Source: Chlorobiaceae bacterium
GTDB taxonomy: Bacteria; Bacteroidota; Chlorobiia; Chlorobiales; Chlorobiaceae
Reading direction: 5' to 3'
NCBI GenBank assembly: GCA_013334225.1
Contig: JAAXXY010000001.1
Coordinates: 1 to 64,000 of the forward strand
Length of the DNA: 64,000 bases
Positions within the stretch are counted from its first letter, which is position 1; every line of letters starts with the position of its first letter. The notes under the pieces were generated by a model that was not told the DNA's origin, did not search any database, and saw only the letters and a program-made list of their open reading frames with translations. Made by a program: the position numbers and the translations under genes. This document shows positions 44,451-54,034 of this stretch, piece after piece.

Positions 44451-44545
44451 TCAGCCCCGGAGGGGCGGAATATGGGTAGCCGGGGGTGAACCCCCCGGTA
44501 AAAGATAAATAAAAAACGGGTTTCAGCTCCGAAGGAGCGGCATTT
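44451..44545. repeat. Palindromic element (AGCCCCGGAGGGGCGGAATA...CCGGGGGTGAACCCCCCGG...CAGCTCCGAAGGAGCGGCAT)
   Basis: Three short G/C-rich inverted repeats in succession in an intergenic region. Confidence 0.7.
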
Positions 44546-44670
44546 CGGTTTTCTGGAGAGATTTGTCCGATTGTTCCCATCGGAACCGATCAGTCCGATT
44601 AATTATTCGCTATCGCCACGAAACGATGCTGCCCCGGTTTTGCTTCCGGGGCAACAGATCTGTGGGATTG

Positions 44671-44747
44671 GGTACTGGGTACTGGGTACTGGGTACTGGA
44701 TACTGGGTACTGGATACTGGGTACTGGATACTGGATACTGGGTACTG
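44671..44747. repeat. Heptanucleotide tandem array 2 (GGTACTG/GATACTG), 11 units
   Basis: Units counted directly in sequence. Confidence 0.97.
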
Positions 44748-44824
44748 GGGGGGCTGCCTGATTTCAGCACTTAAAACTTAGCACATTCCACCCCTCTCAC
44801 CACTTTCCAGACCCCAGTACCCAT

Positions 44825-47800
44825 TCACACCTCGATGCCTTCGAGGCGGTCTTCCAGGTCGGAATAGATTTCCTGAAGTTTTTCGATCATGTCCGGGTCA
44901 GCATTCCACATGCCTCGACCGCTTGCTTCGAGCATTCTGCCTACAATGTTCTTGAAGGCTTTCGGGTTCACCTTCATGAGTCGCTCGCGCATTTTCGGAT
45001 CAAATGCGTAAGTCTCGGCAGCTTCCTTGTATACCCAGTCGTCGACGCCTTTTGTGACAGCGTCCCAGCCAAGCATGTAAGTGAAACGGTTGCTGATCTC
45101 TGTTGCACCGCTGTGCCCCTGTTCCAGCATGGTCTCGAACCATTTCGGATTGAGCAGCTTGCTGCGGAACTCGACCTTGAGTGCTTTGTCGGCATCGTCA
45201 ATCTTGACATCGGCTGTAAATGTTTCCACGTAGTTCAGCTTCACACTGTCGCCTTTAGGGTTGCGACGGCGGGCTGAGAGCTGGAGAGCTCCCGATGAGG
45301 AGAAGTAACGGTCGATGTCTGTTATCCCGAACTCGGCAGAATCGACCTGTTGCACGACACGGTCCACGGTTCCGAGAAGGCCTTTCAGAATGTCGGTCTG
45401 CTGGTCGCCGTAACGGTTGCCGCCGTAGGCGAATCCGGTACGTTTGATGAACATGTTGTCGAGATCTTCCTCGGACTCCCATGCTGAATCCTCGACAAGC
45501 TCTTCCACCTGTGAGCCGTATGCGCCTGGGGCCTGCGTGAAGAGGCGTGAAGTGGCGCTTTCGAAATCCTTGCCCTCTTTAATGGCGGCATCGACATGCT
45601 TGCGGATGCTGTTCATCTCGTATGGCTCGATCGCTTTTGCTGCATCCTTGACCAGTTTGTCGAGGTGATCGACAAGTACGCCGAAGGTGTCGCGGAAGAT
45701 GGAGCTGATCTGGATCAGTACGTCGATCCTCGGACGTCCGAGCTTTTCGAGAGGGATGAGCCGGTAATGGCTGATTTTGCCCTGGGCATCGTAAGCTGGT
45801 TCCGCTCCGACGAGGCTGATGATGACCGCAACGGCTTCACCTTTGCTTTTGATGGTATCGAGGCCCCAGAGCACCTGGGCGATGGTTTCCGGGTACTGGC
45901 CGTTGTTTTCCTCGAGATGGCGCTGGATGATGGTGTTCGCTATCTGCCAGCCGCGCTTGAAAGCCAGTTCGGAAGGAATTCTCCACGGATCGATGGCATG
46001 GATGTTGCGGCCGGTCGGCAGGATGCCTGCGCCGTCTCGCACAAGGTCCCCACCGGCTCCTGACGGGATGTATTCTCCGCAGAGGGCACGAAGGAAGTTC
46101 TGCATCTCATGTCTGTTGTCCTGCAGGGCACGTTTCAGTGCCAGGCCATCCTGAAGTGCAGCGTTGATCGCGTCGACCATTTCCGTTGTGGGTTTCGTTC
46201 CACCCGCAATCTGGTTGAAGACGCTTGAGGGGTTGCTGTTACCGAAGATAGTGCCTTCGATGAAAACCCTGGTATGTTCGTCGATCTTCTCGCGAACTTT
46301 CATTGCCTGCGGTTCACCTTTGCGGGCGCGGGTTGCAAGTGCGGCGTAATCGCCGAATGATGTGCTTGCGCCGGTCGCCTGCATGATGATCGAGGGAAGG
46401 GACTTTTCGTTGCCGCGAACTTTCAGGTATTCGGTGATGGTGGTGACCTGCGTGTCGAGTTTCGGTGTTTCACCGAAGACGTGCAGAGAGTTGGAGATCA
46501 GTCGTCCCTCGAGTTCCATGAGGTAGGTGTAGAGGCGGCTGATGTAGTTCATGAAGGTCTCTCCCTCCACGCGTGGGCAGTCGTCTGTGAGGTTGAGCTG
46601 CTGCGCCTTGTTGATGATGACCTCCTCGGTTTCAATATCCACAATCTTCTCGAGCCCGCGCTCGCGGTAGTCGTTGAGCATCTCCTTGAACGCCGGAAGC
46701 TCCTTGTAGAGGCCTGCGCGGGCGAGCGGAGGGATGTTGTGCGATATCATGGTTGCGTAGCCGCGGCGCTTTGCGATGTTGGCCTCGCTCGGGTTGTTGA
46801 TCGGGTAGATATAGAAATGCGGGACTTCGCCGAGCAGCGCGTCCGACCAGCAGTCGCCTGTTACGCCGAGTTGAAGGCCCGGCATCCATTCGACCGTGCC
46901 GTGCATGCCGACATGCACCATGGCGCTGGCGTTGAAGACACGGCTGATCCAGCGGTAGAAGCCGATATACTGGTGGTGCGGCGTGTTCTCCTTGTCGAAA
47001 AGCAGGCGCATCGGGTCGCCCTGGATGCCGAGGCGGGGCTGGACGCCGATGAAGATGTTGCCGAGGGTGACGCCGCCGATAAAACAGTTGTCCGGCTTGA
47101 CAGGAGCGACCTCGCCAGGGAACCCTCCCCAGCGGGCTTCGATGCGTTCGCGCTCGCGCACGGAGGTTATCGAATTGTATGTTTCGCGGTTGATCGAGAA
47201 GCAGTCCGGTTCATGGGCCTGGATCTCGAAATCGGTCGCCTTGTCGAGCATGGCGAGCAGGGCTTCGGGCGATTCCGGAATCTCTCCGACGTTATAGCCT
47301 TCTGCACGCAGGGAGAGCAGTATATTGTAAATGCTCTTCGGGACGTCGAGCAGTGCAGCGCTGGCTTTCTTGCCCATACCCGGCGGATAGTCATAAACGA
47401 CGATGGCCAGTTTTTTATCCCTGTTCGGCATTTGTCGAAGGTCCGAAAACTTTTTCGCTATCCCCGAAAGCCTTTCGAGGCGGTCCGGAACGGTCTGCAG
47501 ACGACCGTCCTTGATTGCGCCGAGCACGACCGGGCAGACGGCGCCGTCCATTTCAGGAAGCGAGTAGGTCATGGCCGACTGCAGCGGTACGACGCCCTGT
47601 GACTTCCATGAGTTGAAATCCTGTATGAAAAGGGGTTGCGAAACCACGTATGGAGCGTTGATCTTGCCGAGGATCTCGTCGCGTGCCGCGGCTGAAGCTC
47701 CAGGCGTGGTCGCGCCGGCCGGACCGCCAACGAAACCGAACCCCATCATGTTCACAAGCATGTCGATGTTAGCATGCGTGAACCACTCACGCGCAGCGAC

Positions 47801-48628
47801 GTGACCTTCCACACCCATCACGAATACCGGCAGGGGGTTCAAGCCCTTTGCCTCGATGGCCCGGATGGTGTTGTCGATATACTCCTTTTCCTGAAGCAGG
47901 TGCTTGCGGAAAAAGAGCATGCCTATATTTCTTCTTTTAGAAGAGTTTTTATCGCGTTTATGCAGCCACTTTTCGTAGTGGTGCAGATCTTTCTGGTATT
48001 CCGGCGCATCGGGATGGTAAAATCCCATGGTCGGGACTTCCTGCACTTTCTCTGCTTTAATGCCCACCTCGAAATACTCGGCCATGATGTAGTTGAACAT
48101 CGAAGCGAGATTGTCTGCAGTGGGGTGCATCCAGTAGGTGTAAACCTGCATCCAGTTCTTGAAATCCTTCGCTTTTTTCGGGATCAGCGGCAGCATGGTG
48201 CGCATGATCTTCAAAAGCTTCATGTATCCGTAGAGCGCATCCTCGTCGCGCCCTTTCACCAGCATTTTGGCGACTTTCTTCACGATATCGGGCATTCCGC
48301 TTCCATCCCCGGCTACGACGTAGTTGCCTACTTTCGTCATCTGCATCACTTCCGGCATCGACTCGTAGGCAAAAATAACTTTCACCCGAGACTGGTCGAG
48401 CTGTTCCTTCATCCAGTCGGCCTGTCCCTTGAACTGGATCAGGGTGGTGAAGACACAGTCAGCATTGTGGATCGCATCGGCTGCTGCCGGGTTCTGATGC
48501 TCCAGGTCCTGATCGGTCCATTGAGTGAGTTCGGCATGAGCGGAGATTTTCTCGGTCACCTCGCGCCAGACCCGCTGGTTGCATTGCTCCATCCCGACAA
48601 TTGCGGCAATTCTGATTTTATCGTGCAT
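44825..48628 (-). CDS. Magnesium chelatase large subunit (BchH/BchS/BchT family)
   Basis: N-terminal DUF3479-like region; VHVGMHGTVEWMPGLQLGVTGDCWSDAL; 1267 aa. Paralogue identity not resolved. Confidence 0.92.
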   Translation of the reverse strand: MHDKIRIAAIVGMEQCNQRVWREVTEKISAHAELTQWTDQDLEHQNPAAADAIHNADCVFTTLIQFKGQADWMKEQLDQSRVKVIFAYESMPEVMQMTKVGNYVVAGDGSGMPDIVKKVAKMLVKGRDEDALYGYMKLLKIMRTMLPLIPKKAKDFKNWMQVYTYWMHPTADNLASMFNYIMAEYFEVGIKAEKVQEVPTMGFYHPDAPEYQKDLHHYEKWLHKRDKNSSKRRNIGMLFFRKHLLQEKEYIDNTIRAIEAKGLNPLPVFVMGVEGHVAAREWFTHANIDMLVNMMGFGFVGGPAGATTPGASAAARDEILGKINAPYVVSQPLFIQDFNSWKSQGVVPLQSAMTYSLPEMDGAVCPVVLGAIKDGRLQTVPDRLERLSGIAKKFSDLRQMPNRDKKLAIVVYDYPPGMGKKASAALLDVPKSIYNILLSLRAEGYNVGEIPESPEALLAMLDKATDFEIQAHEPDCFSINRETYNSITSVRERERIEARWGGFPGEVAPVKPDNCFIGGVTLGNIFIGVQPRLGIQGDPMRLLFDKENTPHHQYIGFYRWISRVFNASAMVHVGMHGTVEWMPGLQLGVTGDCWSDALLGEVPHFYIYPINNPSEANIAKRRGYATMISHNIPPLARAGLYKELPAFKEMLNDYRERGLEKIVDIETEEVIINKAQQLNLTDDCPRVEGETFMNYISRLYTYLMELEGRLISNSLHVFGETPKLDTQVTTITEYLKVRGNEKSLPSIIMQATGASTSFGDYAALATRARKGEPQAMKVREKIDEHTRVFIEGTIFGNSNPSSVFNQIAGGTKPTTEMVDAINAALQDGLALKRALQDNRHEMQNFLRALCGEYIPSGAGGDLVRDGAGILPTGRNIHAIDPWRIPSELAFKRGWQIANTIIQRHLEENNGQYPETIAQVLWGLDTIKSKGEAVAVIISLVGAEPAYDAQGKISHYRLIPLEKLGRPRIDVLIQISSIFRDTFGVLVDHLDKLVKDAAKAIEPYEMNSIRKHVDAAIKEGKDFESATSRLFTQAPGAYGSQVEELVEDSAWESEEDLDNMFIKRTGFAYGGNRYGDQQTDILKGLLGTVDRVVQQVDSAEFGITDIDRYFSSSGALQLSARRRNPKGDSVKLNYVETFTADVKIDDADKALKVEFRSKLLNPKWFETMLEQGHSGATEISNRFTYMLGWDAVTKGVDDWVYKEAAETYAFDPKMRERLMKVNPKAFKNIVGRMLEASGRGMWNADPDMIEKLQEIYSDLEDRLEGIEV

Positions 48629-48711
48629 AGAATTACAAAAAAGATGTGCGGTTGTTGGTTTTAACAGGATTGCGAAATGTAATAAAATCCTCTGATGATT
48701 GCTAAAGATTA

Positions 48712-48752
48712 AAAAAAGAGCCGGCCCCCTTGCGGGAGCCGGCTGTGGTTTA
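48712..48752 (-). terminator. Rho-independent terminator of TonB-dependent receptor gene
   Basis: Minus strand: AGCCGGCTCCCGCAAGGGGGCCGGCTCTTTTTTTA. Confidence 0.8.
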
Positions 48753-48777
48753 GCGAATGTACTACGTCGGTCTTGCG

Positions 48778-51306
48778 TCAGAACGTAAAGTCAACACCTG
48801 CTACATAGCTGCGGTTAGGAGCACGGAACCACTCGGACTCTTCATACAGTACGTTGCCGATGTTCTTGCAAAGCAGGCTGAATGTAACTTCTTTCACTGG
48901 CTGGTATTTCAGGCCGGCGTCAAATATGATGAAATCGCCAGGATAATATTTTCCCTGAGGATTAGTATAGACGCTTACAGCTTTGTACTTGCCGACATAC
49001 CGGCCACCGACATTCATTGAGAGCTTGCTGACGGGCTTCCAGGTTATACTTGCGGAAGCGGTGTGTTCTGGTCTGTAGGGAAGCCATTTCGGATCGGGGT
49101 TGTTGTCAAGCGTTGCATCCTGGCCCTTGACATACGAAGTGTTCTGGGCATTCAGATACGTGTAACCAAGATTCATGCTCCAGTGGCTGGAAGGCCTGAT
49201 GTTCAGGCTTGTTTCGATACCCCAGATACGTGCTTTCGTGACGTTCCGGTACATGAATGTGTTTGTTTTCGTATCAATAATTGACTGGATAAGGTTATCG
49301 TAATCATTGATGAATCCTGCAATGTCAAACGATACCTTGTCACCAAACTGTTTGAACATACCAATTTCATAAGCGGTCATGGTTTCCTTTGTAAGATCAG
49401 GATTCGGCGCACCGATGAATATTCCACCCTCTCTCACGAATCGCTCATAGAGTGTTGGTGCACGGAAACTCCTGCCCCAGGAGGCGCGGAAGGACATGTC
49501 ATCAGTTGCCTTGTAATTCAACGCAACACGAGGGCTGATGGCATCGACACTCTTGTTATTGAGATTGATCCATGTTCCGGGTGATGTTTCTGCCCGATCA
49601 GCATTGATTCCGCTCCAGTCGTAACGAGCAGAGAGCAAGGCGGTAATTCTATCAGACAGTTTCCATTCGTCCTGCAGGAAAACCGAGAAATTTTTTTCCT
49701 GGATATCATGGAAAATATTTGTTACAGGAAACTCAGCGGCAACCTGAGTTGTCGAAACATTGACGATATTGCCATCGACACCGAAGAGGAGCCTGTGATT
49801 GTCGGTTGCGCGCCAATCCAGTTTAACTCCAGCTCCATAACGGTTGGCATCGGTATCATTGAATTGACCAGGCACCCTCATGCTGGGGTATCCGGGACCA
49901 TTAAAGGGATAAGGTAAAAAGCCTCCACCTGTCGGATACATCTGAGGTGCTGATGTCAGGTTGTAATCAATCCGGCTGCTGTTGAAGGTATAGTAAAGCT
50001 TCGAATCAACACTCAGACGGTCACTGATCATATTGACATAGTTAAATCCGACAAGTGCGTTGCTTCTCTTTATCCTGTCGTCTTTATAGACATCATAAAG
50101 CGGGCTATAGAAAGCAGGAACCAAACCGGTACTACTGGTAAATGTTCTGTATACATCAAAAGAGCGGTTTGGTATAGGAGTGAATGTGATCGTAGGCGGC
50201 GGCGGGCCAAACATCGAGACATCGGTATTGAATGGCCACTGATAGGCATAACCGCCGATTGTTTGATCATAGAAAGCGGTCAGCTGGATATACTGCCTGG
50301 AATCGATCTCATATCTTGCTTTCAGTTTGATATCGTTCATGTAGTTCTCGGCGTTTTGCCTGTAACCATCATCACTTGCATGGGAATACAAGGTGCTGTA
50401 CTGCCATTTGCCGCTTTTATTGCCGATACCCACATAGCTGTTCCACATCCAGGGAGTGTAATCTTTTCTGTATTCGCTTTTATCGCTGGATGGAGGGGCA
50501 TCATAAAATCCAACGCTTGCCCCTGCTTTTACCTCGAATGTTTCCGGCAGATGACCGAAAACGTTAACAACACCACCCATCGCACCCGATCCATAGAGTG
50601 TTGCAGCAGCGCCTTTCATCACTTCGACTTTATCGGCGGCATTCATATTCACAGTCTGCCATACGATTTCTCCGCTTTCCGGACTGTTGATCGGGAACCC
50701 GTCATAAAGGCATTGTACCCTCGTACCGATACCTCCGCCCTGGAACGTGTTTGAGCCCCTGATCTGTATAGTGGATGTGGCTACACCGCCAGCACGATTT
50801 ACAACAACGCCAGGGACGTCTTCTATTACCTTGTCAAGTGTCGGGTTTGGTGCCTGCCTGATCTTTTCTCTTGAAACCACGTTTGTGGTTACAGGAACTT
50901 CAAGCCTGTCCTGCTTGTAGAGAGCGGCACCGACAACGACTTCCGAAGCCATGATGGTGGTCTGTCCGATAGTGATGTTGAGGGAGGCTGTCTGGCCGGG
51001 GTTGACGGTTACGATCTGGCTGGCCGGGGTATAGCCGACGATGGAGACGGAGATTTTCTGCTGCTTTGCGGGAACATTCTGCAGGGTGAAGTTACCGTTC
51101 ATGTCCGTAGCCGTGCCGAGAGTTGTCCCGGCGACCTGGACAGAGGCTCCGAATACGCCTTCGCCGTCAGCCTTGTCGGTAATCTTGCCTTTTACCGTAC
51201 CGGTATCGGCCCCGTAAGAGGGCAGAGGAACCAGCATGGTCATAAGACAGAGTGCCGAAAAGACAAAACGGAAGGCGCGGTACAGATGCGCGTGTTTTGC
51301 TTTCAT
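48778..51306 (-). CDS. TonB-dependent receptor with N-terminal carboxypeptidase-regulatory-like domain
   Basis: VKGKITDKADGEGVFGASVQV, plug domain TIQIRGSNTFQGGGIGTRVQ, C-terminal APNRSYVAGVDFTF. Confidence 0.95.
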   Translation of the reverse strand: MKAKHAHLYRAFRFVFSALCLMTMLVPLPSYGADTGTVKGKITDKADGEGVFGASVQVAGTTLGTATDMNGNFTLQNVPAKQQKISVSIVGYTPASQIVTVNPGQTASLNITIGQTTIMASEVVVGAALYKQDRLEVPVTTNVVSREKIRQAPNPTLDKVIEDVPGVVVNRAGGVATSTIQIRGSNTFQGGGIGTRVQCLYDGFPINSPESGEIVWQTVNMNAADKVEVMKGAAATLYGSGAMGGVVNVFGHLPETFEVKAGASVGFYDAPPSSDKSEYRKDYTPWMWNSYVGIGNKSGKWQYSTLYSHASDDGYRQNAENYMNDIKLKARYEIDSRQYIQLTAFYDQTIGGYAYQWPFNTDVSMFGPPPPTITFTPIPNRSFDVYRTFTSSTGLVPAFYSPLYDVYKDDRIKRSNALVGFNYVNMISDRLSVDSKLYYTFNSSRIDYNLTSAPQMYPTGGGFLPYPFNGPGYPSMRVPGQFNDTDANRYGAGVKLDWRATDNHRLLFGVDGNIVNVSTTQVAAEFPVTNIFHDIQEKNFSVFLQDEWKLSDRITALLSARYDWSGINADRAETSPGTWINLNNKSVDAISPRVALNYKATDDMSFRASWGRSFRAPTLYERFVREGGIFIGAPNPDLTKETMTAYEIGMFKQFGDKVSFDIAGFINDYDNLIQSIIDTKTNTFMYRNVTKARIWGIETSLNIRPSSHWSMNLGYTYLNAQNTSYVKGQDATLDNNPDPKWLPYRPEHTASASITWKPVSKLSMNVGGRYVGKYKAVSVYTNPQGKYYPGDFIIFDAGLKYQPVKEVTFSLLCKNIGNVLYEESEWFRAPNRSYVAGVDFTF

Positions 51307-51544
51307 GGTTGTGTGTTGTGTGTGTTTGCAATGTTAGAACAAAAAAAAGGTTTAAGCCTCGTTTGCTTTCCATGATCATCAACACTCTCTGTATGTAACC
51401 GTATATGTAACCGTGAATTTCATCCGCTCATCCGTAGTCATTCCGGTAAATCTATTAAAAAAAAATAAAAAGGCGCAACAATTAACGTGAAAATGTCCTT
51501 TGGCGGGACGTAATTTCTTTTGGTATGTGTGTGATTACCGGAAA

Positions 51545-51577
51545 AACCTGTTCCCCTTTCAGCCAGGGGAACAGATG
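51545..51577 (-). terminator. Rho-independent terminator of the 51587-52801 gene
   Basis: CTGTTCCCCT-ttcagcc-AGGGGAACAG, followed on minus strand by GTTTTTCC. Confidence 0.75.
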
Positions 51578-51586
51578 TGAGGATGG

Positions 51587-52801
51587 TTATATAACGCCGA
51601 TTTCGCGGCCGATGGTGCAGAATTCCGTGACGACTTTATCGAGATGTTCGCGTTCGTGGGTGGCCATGAAACTGGTGCGAAGCGCTTCATGACCGGGCAT
51701 TACACCGGGACGGATGAATGCGTTGACATAAACGCCTGCCTCGAAAAGTTTTTTCCAGAAAAAGAGCGTCTTCATCTGGTCGCCGATCAGGACAGTGACG
51801 ATGGCTGTTCGTGAGGGCATAAGGGTGAATCCGGCATCGAGCAAATGCTGTCTGACATATTCAGTGTTTGATATGACCTTTGCCTGAAGTTCCGGCTGGG
51901 TGCGAATGATGTCAAGAGTGGCAAGAACTGCCGCAACGCTTGCCGGAGTCGGGGAAGCGCTGAAAATAAGCGATGGAGCGTGATGTTTTATGTAATTGAT
52001 GACACTGCGGTCGGCTGCCACGTATCCGCCAAGCGAGCCGAAGGTCTTCGAGAAAGTGCCCATGATAAGGTCGACCTCGCTGACAAGTCCGAATTCGGAA
52101 GGCGTTCCCCGGCCGCCTTTGCCGATGATGCCGACAGCATGGGCGTCATCGATAAGGACCCTTGCGTTGTATTTCTGTGCAAGCTCTACAAGGTTCGGAA
52201 GGTCAACGATTTCACCGGAAACGGAGAAAACGCCGTCGGATACGATAAGCCTGCCTGCAGAATCGGGAATTTTCTGAAGCACCCGCTCCAGGTCTTCCAT
52301 ATTGTTATGGTTGTAACGCAGTAAATTTGCTCCGGCGCCCTGTGCCATGATGGATGCGGCAACAAGACTTGCATGGTTGTCACGGTCGGAAATGATATAC
52401 TCACCGCGCTGGACGAGGGTCGGGATTATGCCCTGGCCGGTCTGGTAACCGGTACTGAAAAGCAGGCACCGCTCTTTTTCAAAAAAGTCGGCAAGCTTCT
52501 CTTCAAGCTCGATGTGCAGGTTTACGGTACCGGTCATGTAACGGGAACCGCTGCAGCTGGTTCCGTATTTGTTGATGGCGTTGATCGATGCGGCCTTGAC
52601 TCTTGGATCGGCGGTAAGTCCCAGATAGTTGTTGGAGCCGGCCATGACAAGTTTCTTGCCGGCAAAACAGACCACAGGGCCTTCATTTTCATCTATCGGC
52701 TGAAAAAACGGATATAGGCCCTGAGCCTTAACCTCGTCGGCCAGGGTAAAGTCAAAGCATTTTTTAAACAAATCTTTTGTTATTTCCACAGTAGCAAACA
52801 T
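51587..52801 (-). CDS. Alpha-oxoamine synthase (serine palmitoyltransferase-like, PLP-dependent)
   Basis: [66 protein letters not shown]-terminal region and [13 protein letters not shown] resemble Bacteroidetes SPT more than BioF. Confidence 0.88.
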   Translation of the reverse strand: MFATVEITKDLFKKCFDFTLADEVKAQGLYPFFQPIDENEGPVVCFAGKKLVMAGSNNYLGLTADPRVKAASINAINKYGTSCSGSRYMTGTVNLHIELEEKLADFFEKERCLLFSTGYQTGQGIIPTLVQRGEYIISDRDNHASLVAASIMAQGAGANLLRYNHNNMEDLERVLQKIPDSAGRLIVSDGVFSVSGEIVDLPNLVELAQKYNARVLIDDAHAVGIIGKGGRGTPSEFGLVSEVDLIMGTFSKTFGSLGGYVAADRSVINYIKHHAPSLIFSASPTPASVAAVLATLDIIRTQPELQAKVISNTEYVRQHLLDAGFTLMPSRTAIVTVLIGDQMKTLFFWKKLFEAGVYVNAFIRPGVMPGHEALRTSFMATHEREHLDKVVTEFCTIGREIGVI

Positions 52802-53015
52802 TTACTTCAGCTTTCGCAATCAGAGCTGGAATTTCTTGTTTATACGGTCATCTGTCTCAGCTGTGACCGGGTTTAAGAATAGAAGGGCTATGCCCGGAAG
52901 ACGTAAAGAACCGCAATATATTTATTTTTTTAAAAAATCACGATGCGGTTTTTTCTTGCCTATAGTCTTTATCGGAAATAGCGGCGAGTATTATAAAAGT
53001 AAATAATGGTCTTAA

Positions 53016-54008
53016 ATGAGTGAAAAAATATTGGTAACCGGCTCGACAGGTTTCATAGGCGCAAGGCTTCTGCAATACCTTGCCGGAGAGGGAACAAGGG
53101 TAAGGGTGCTGCTCCGGCCTGAGAGTACCGGAGATGCATTGCCGGGTACGGTCGAGATTGCAAGGGGGAGTTACTTTGATATGCAGGCGCTGGGACAGGC
53201 TGTAAAGGGTGTTGACCGGATTATCCATCTTGCCGGAGTTACAAAAGCTCTTGACGAGGCAGGATACGATGCCGGGAACATCATGCCTGCAGGGAACCTG
53301 CTTGCTGCGGTTCAAAAAGAAAACCCCGGACTGCAGCGTTTTCTTTTTGTATCGTCGCTTGCTGCAGCCGGTCCTGCGGCGGAAGGAATAAAGGGTGTCA
53401 GCGAGTCGGACGACCCGAGACCGGTAAGCGCCTACGGGCGAAGCAAATTGCGTGCGGAAGCGCTTTGTTTCGATAACGCGGGGGACGTTCCGGTGACAGT
53501 TGTGCGTCCGCCGGCTGTTTACGGTCCCGGCGACAGGGATATTCTGCAGGTTTTTCAAATGCTTGCAAAGGGTGTGCTGGTATCGCCGGGAGATGTGATG
53601 AGGCAGCGCTTCAGCATGATTCATGTCGATGATCTTGTCCGGGGAATCATGATGGCGGCCCGTTCGGATAAAACGGCAGGAAGTACCTATTATATCACCT
53701 CATCAGCCGCACTTTCATGGAACGATGTTATTGAAGCGGCCCGGCCCGTTCTCGGATTCAAAAAACTTCATACGATTTCCCTGCCGAAGCAGCTTGTATT
53801 TCTTGCAGGTTTCATGGCAGGTGCGGCGGGCACACTGTCACGAAAGCCTTCGATCATCAACCGTGACAAGGCATATGAACTGGTACAGGATTACTGGGTA
53901 TGCCAGTCAATACAGGCGCGACTCGATTTTGATTTTGAAGCAGAGATTCCGCTCGAAGAAGGGATAGCAGAAACGATAGCGTGGTACAGGAACAAGGGGT
54001 GGATGTAG
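53016..54008 (+). CDS. NAD-dependent epimerase/dehydratase (extended SDR)
   Basis: ILVTGSTGFIGARLLQYL, SAYGRSKLRAE, VRPPAVYGPGDRD. Confidence 0.93.
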   Translation: MSEKILVTGSTGFIGARLLQYLAGEGTRVRVLLRPESTGDALPGTVEIARGSYFDMQALGQAVKGVDRIIHLAGVTKALDEAGYDAGNIMPAGNLLAAVQKENPGLQRFLFVSSLAAAGPAAEGIKGVSESDDPRPVSAYGRSKLRAEALCFDNAGDVPVTVVRPPAVYGPGDRDILQVFQMLAKGVLVSPGDVMRQRFSMIHVDDLVRGIMMAARSDKTAGSTYYITSSAALSWNDVIEAARPVLGFKKLHTISLPKQLVFLAGFMAGAAGTLSRKPSIINRDKAYELVQDYWVCQSIQARLDFDFEAEIPLEEGIAETIAWYRNKGWM

Positions 54009-54034
54009 AATATCGAATAGAGAAATATGCCGGT

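Noticed and set aside
44563-44781. ORFs translating the heptamer array (YWVLGTGYWVLDTGYW...)
   Set aside because: They are translations of the 7-bp tandem repeat in two frames; the repetitive protein follows from the DNA repeat, with no evidence of a gene.
46481-47602. 373-aa plus-strand ORF antisense to the BchH-family gene
   Set aside because: Shadow ORF of a high-GC conserved gene; composition (VDRVDIEMRD, AEHDRADGAV) typical of antisense translation.
47774-48664. 296-aa plus-strand ORF antisense to the 5' part of the BchH-family gene
   Set aside because: Same reason: fully overlaps the conserved N-terminal domain on the other strand.
51307-51586. Possible cobalamin riboswitch upstream of the TonB receptor
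   Set aside because: Looked for the B12-box and conserved core and found neither; the strong hairpin at 51549-51575 is better explained as the terminator of the 51587-52801 gene.
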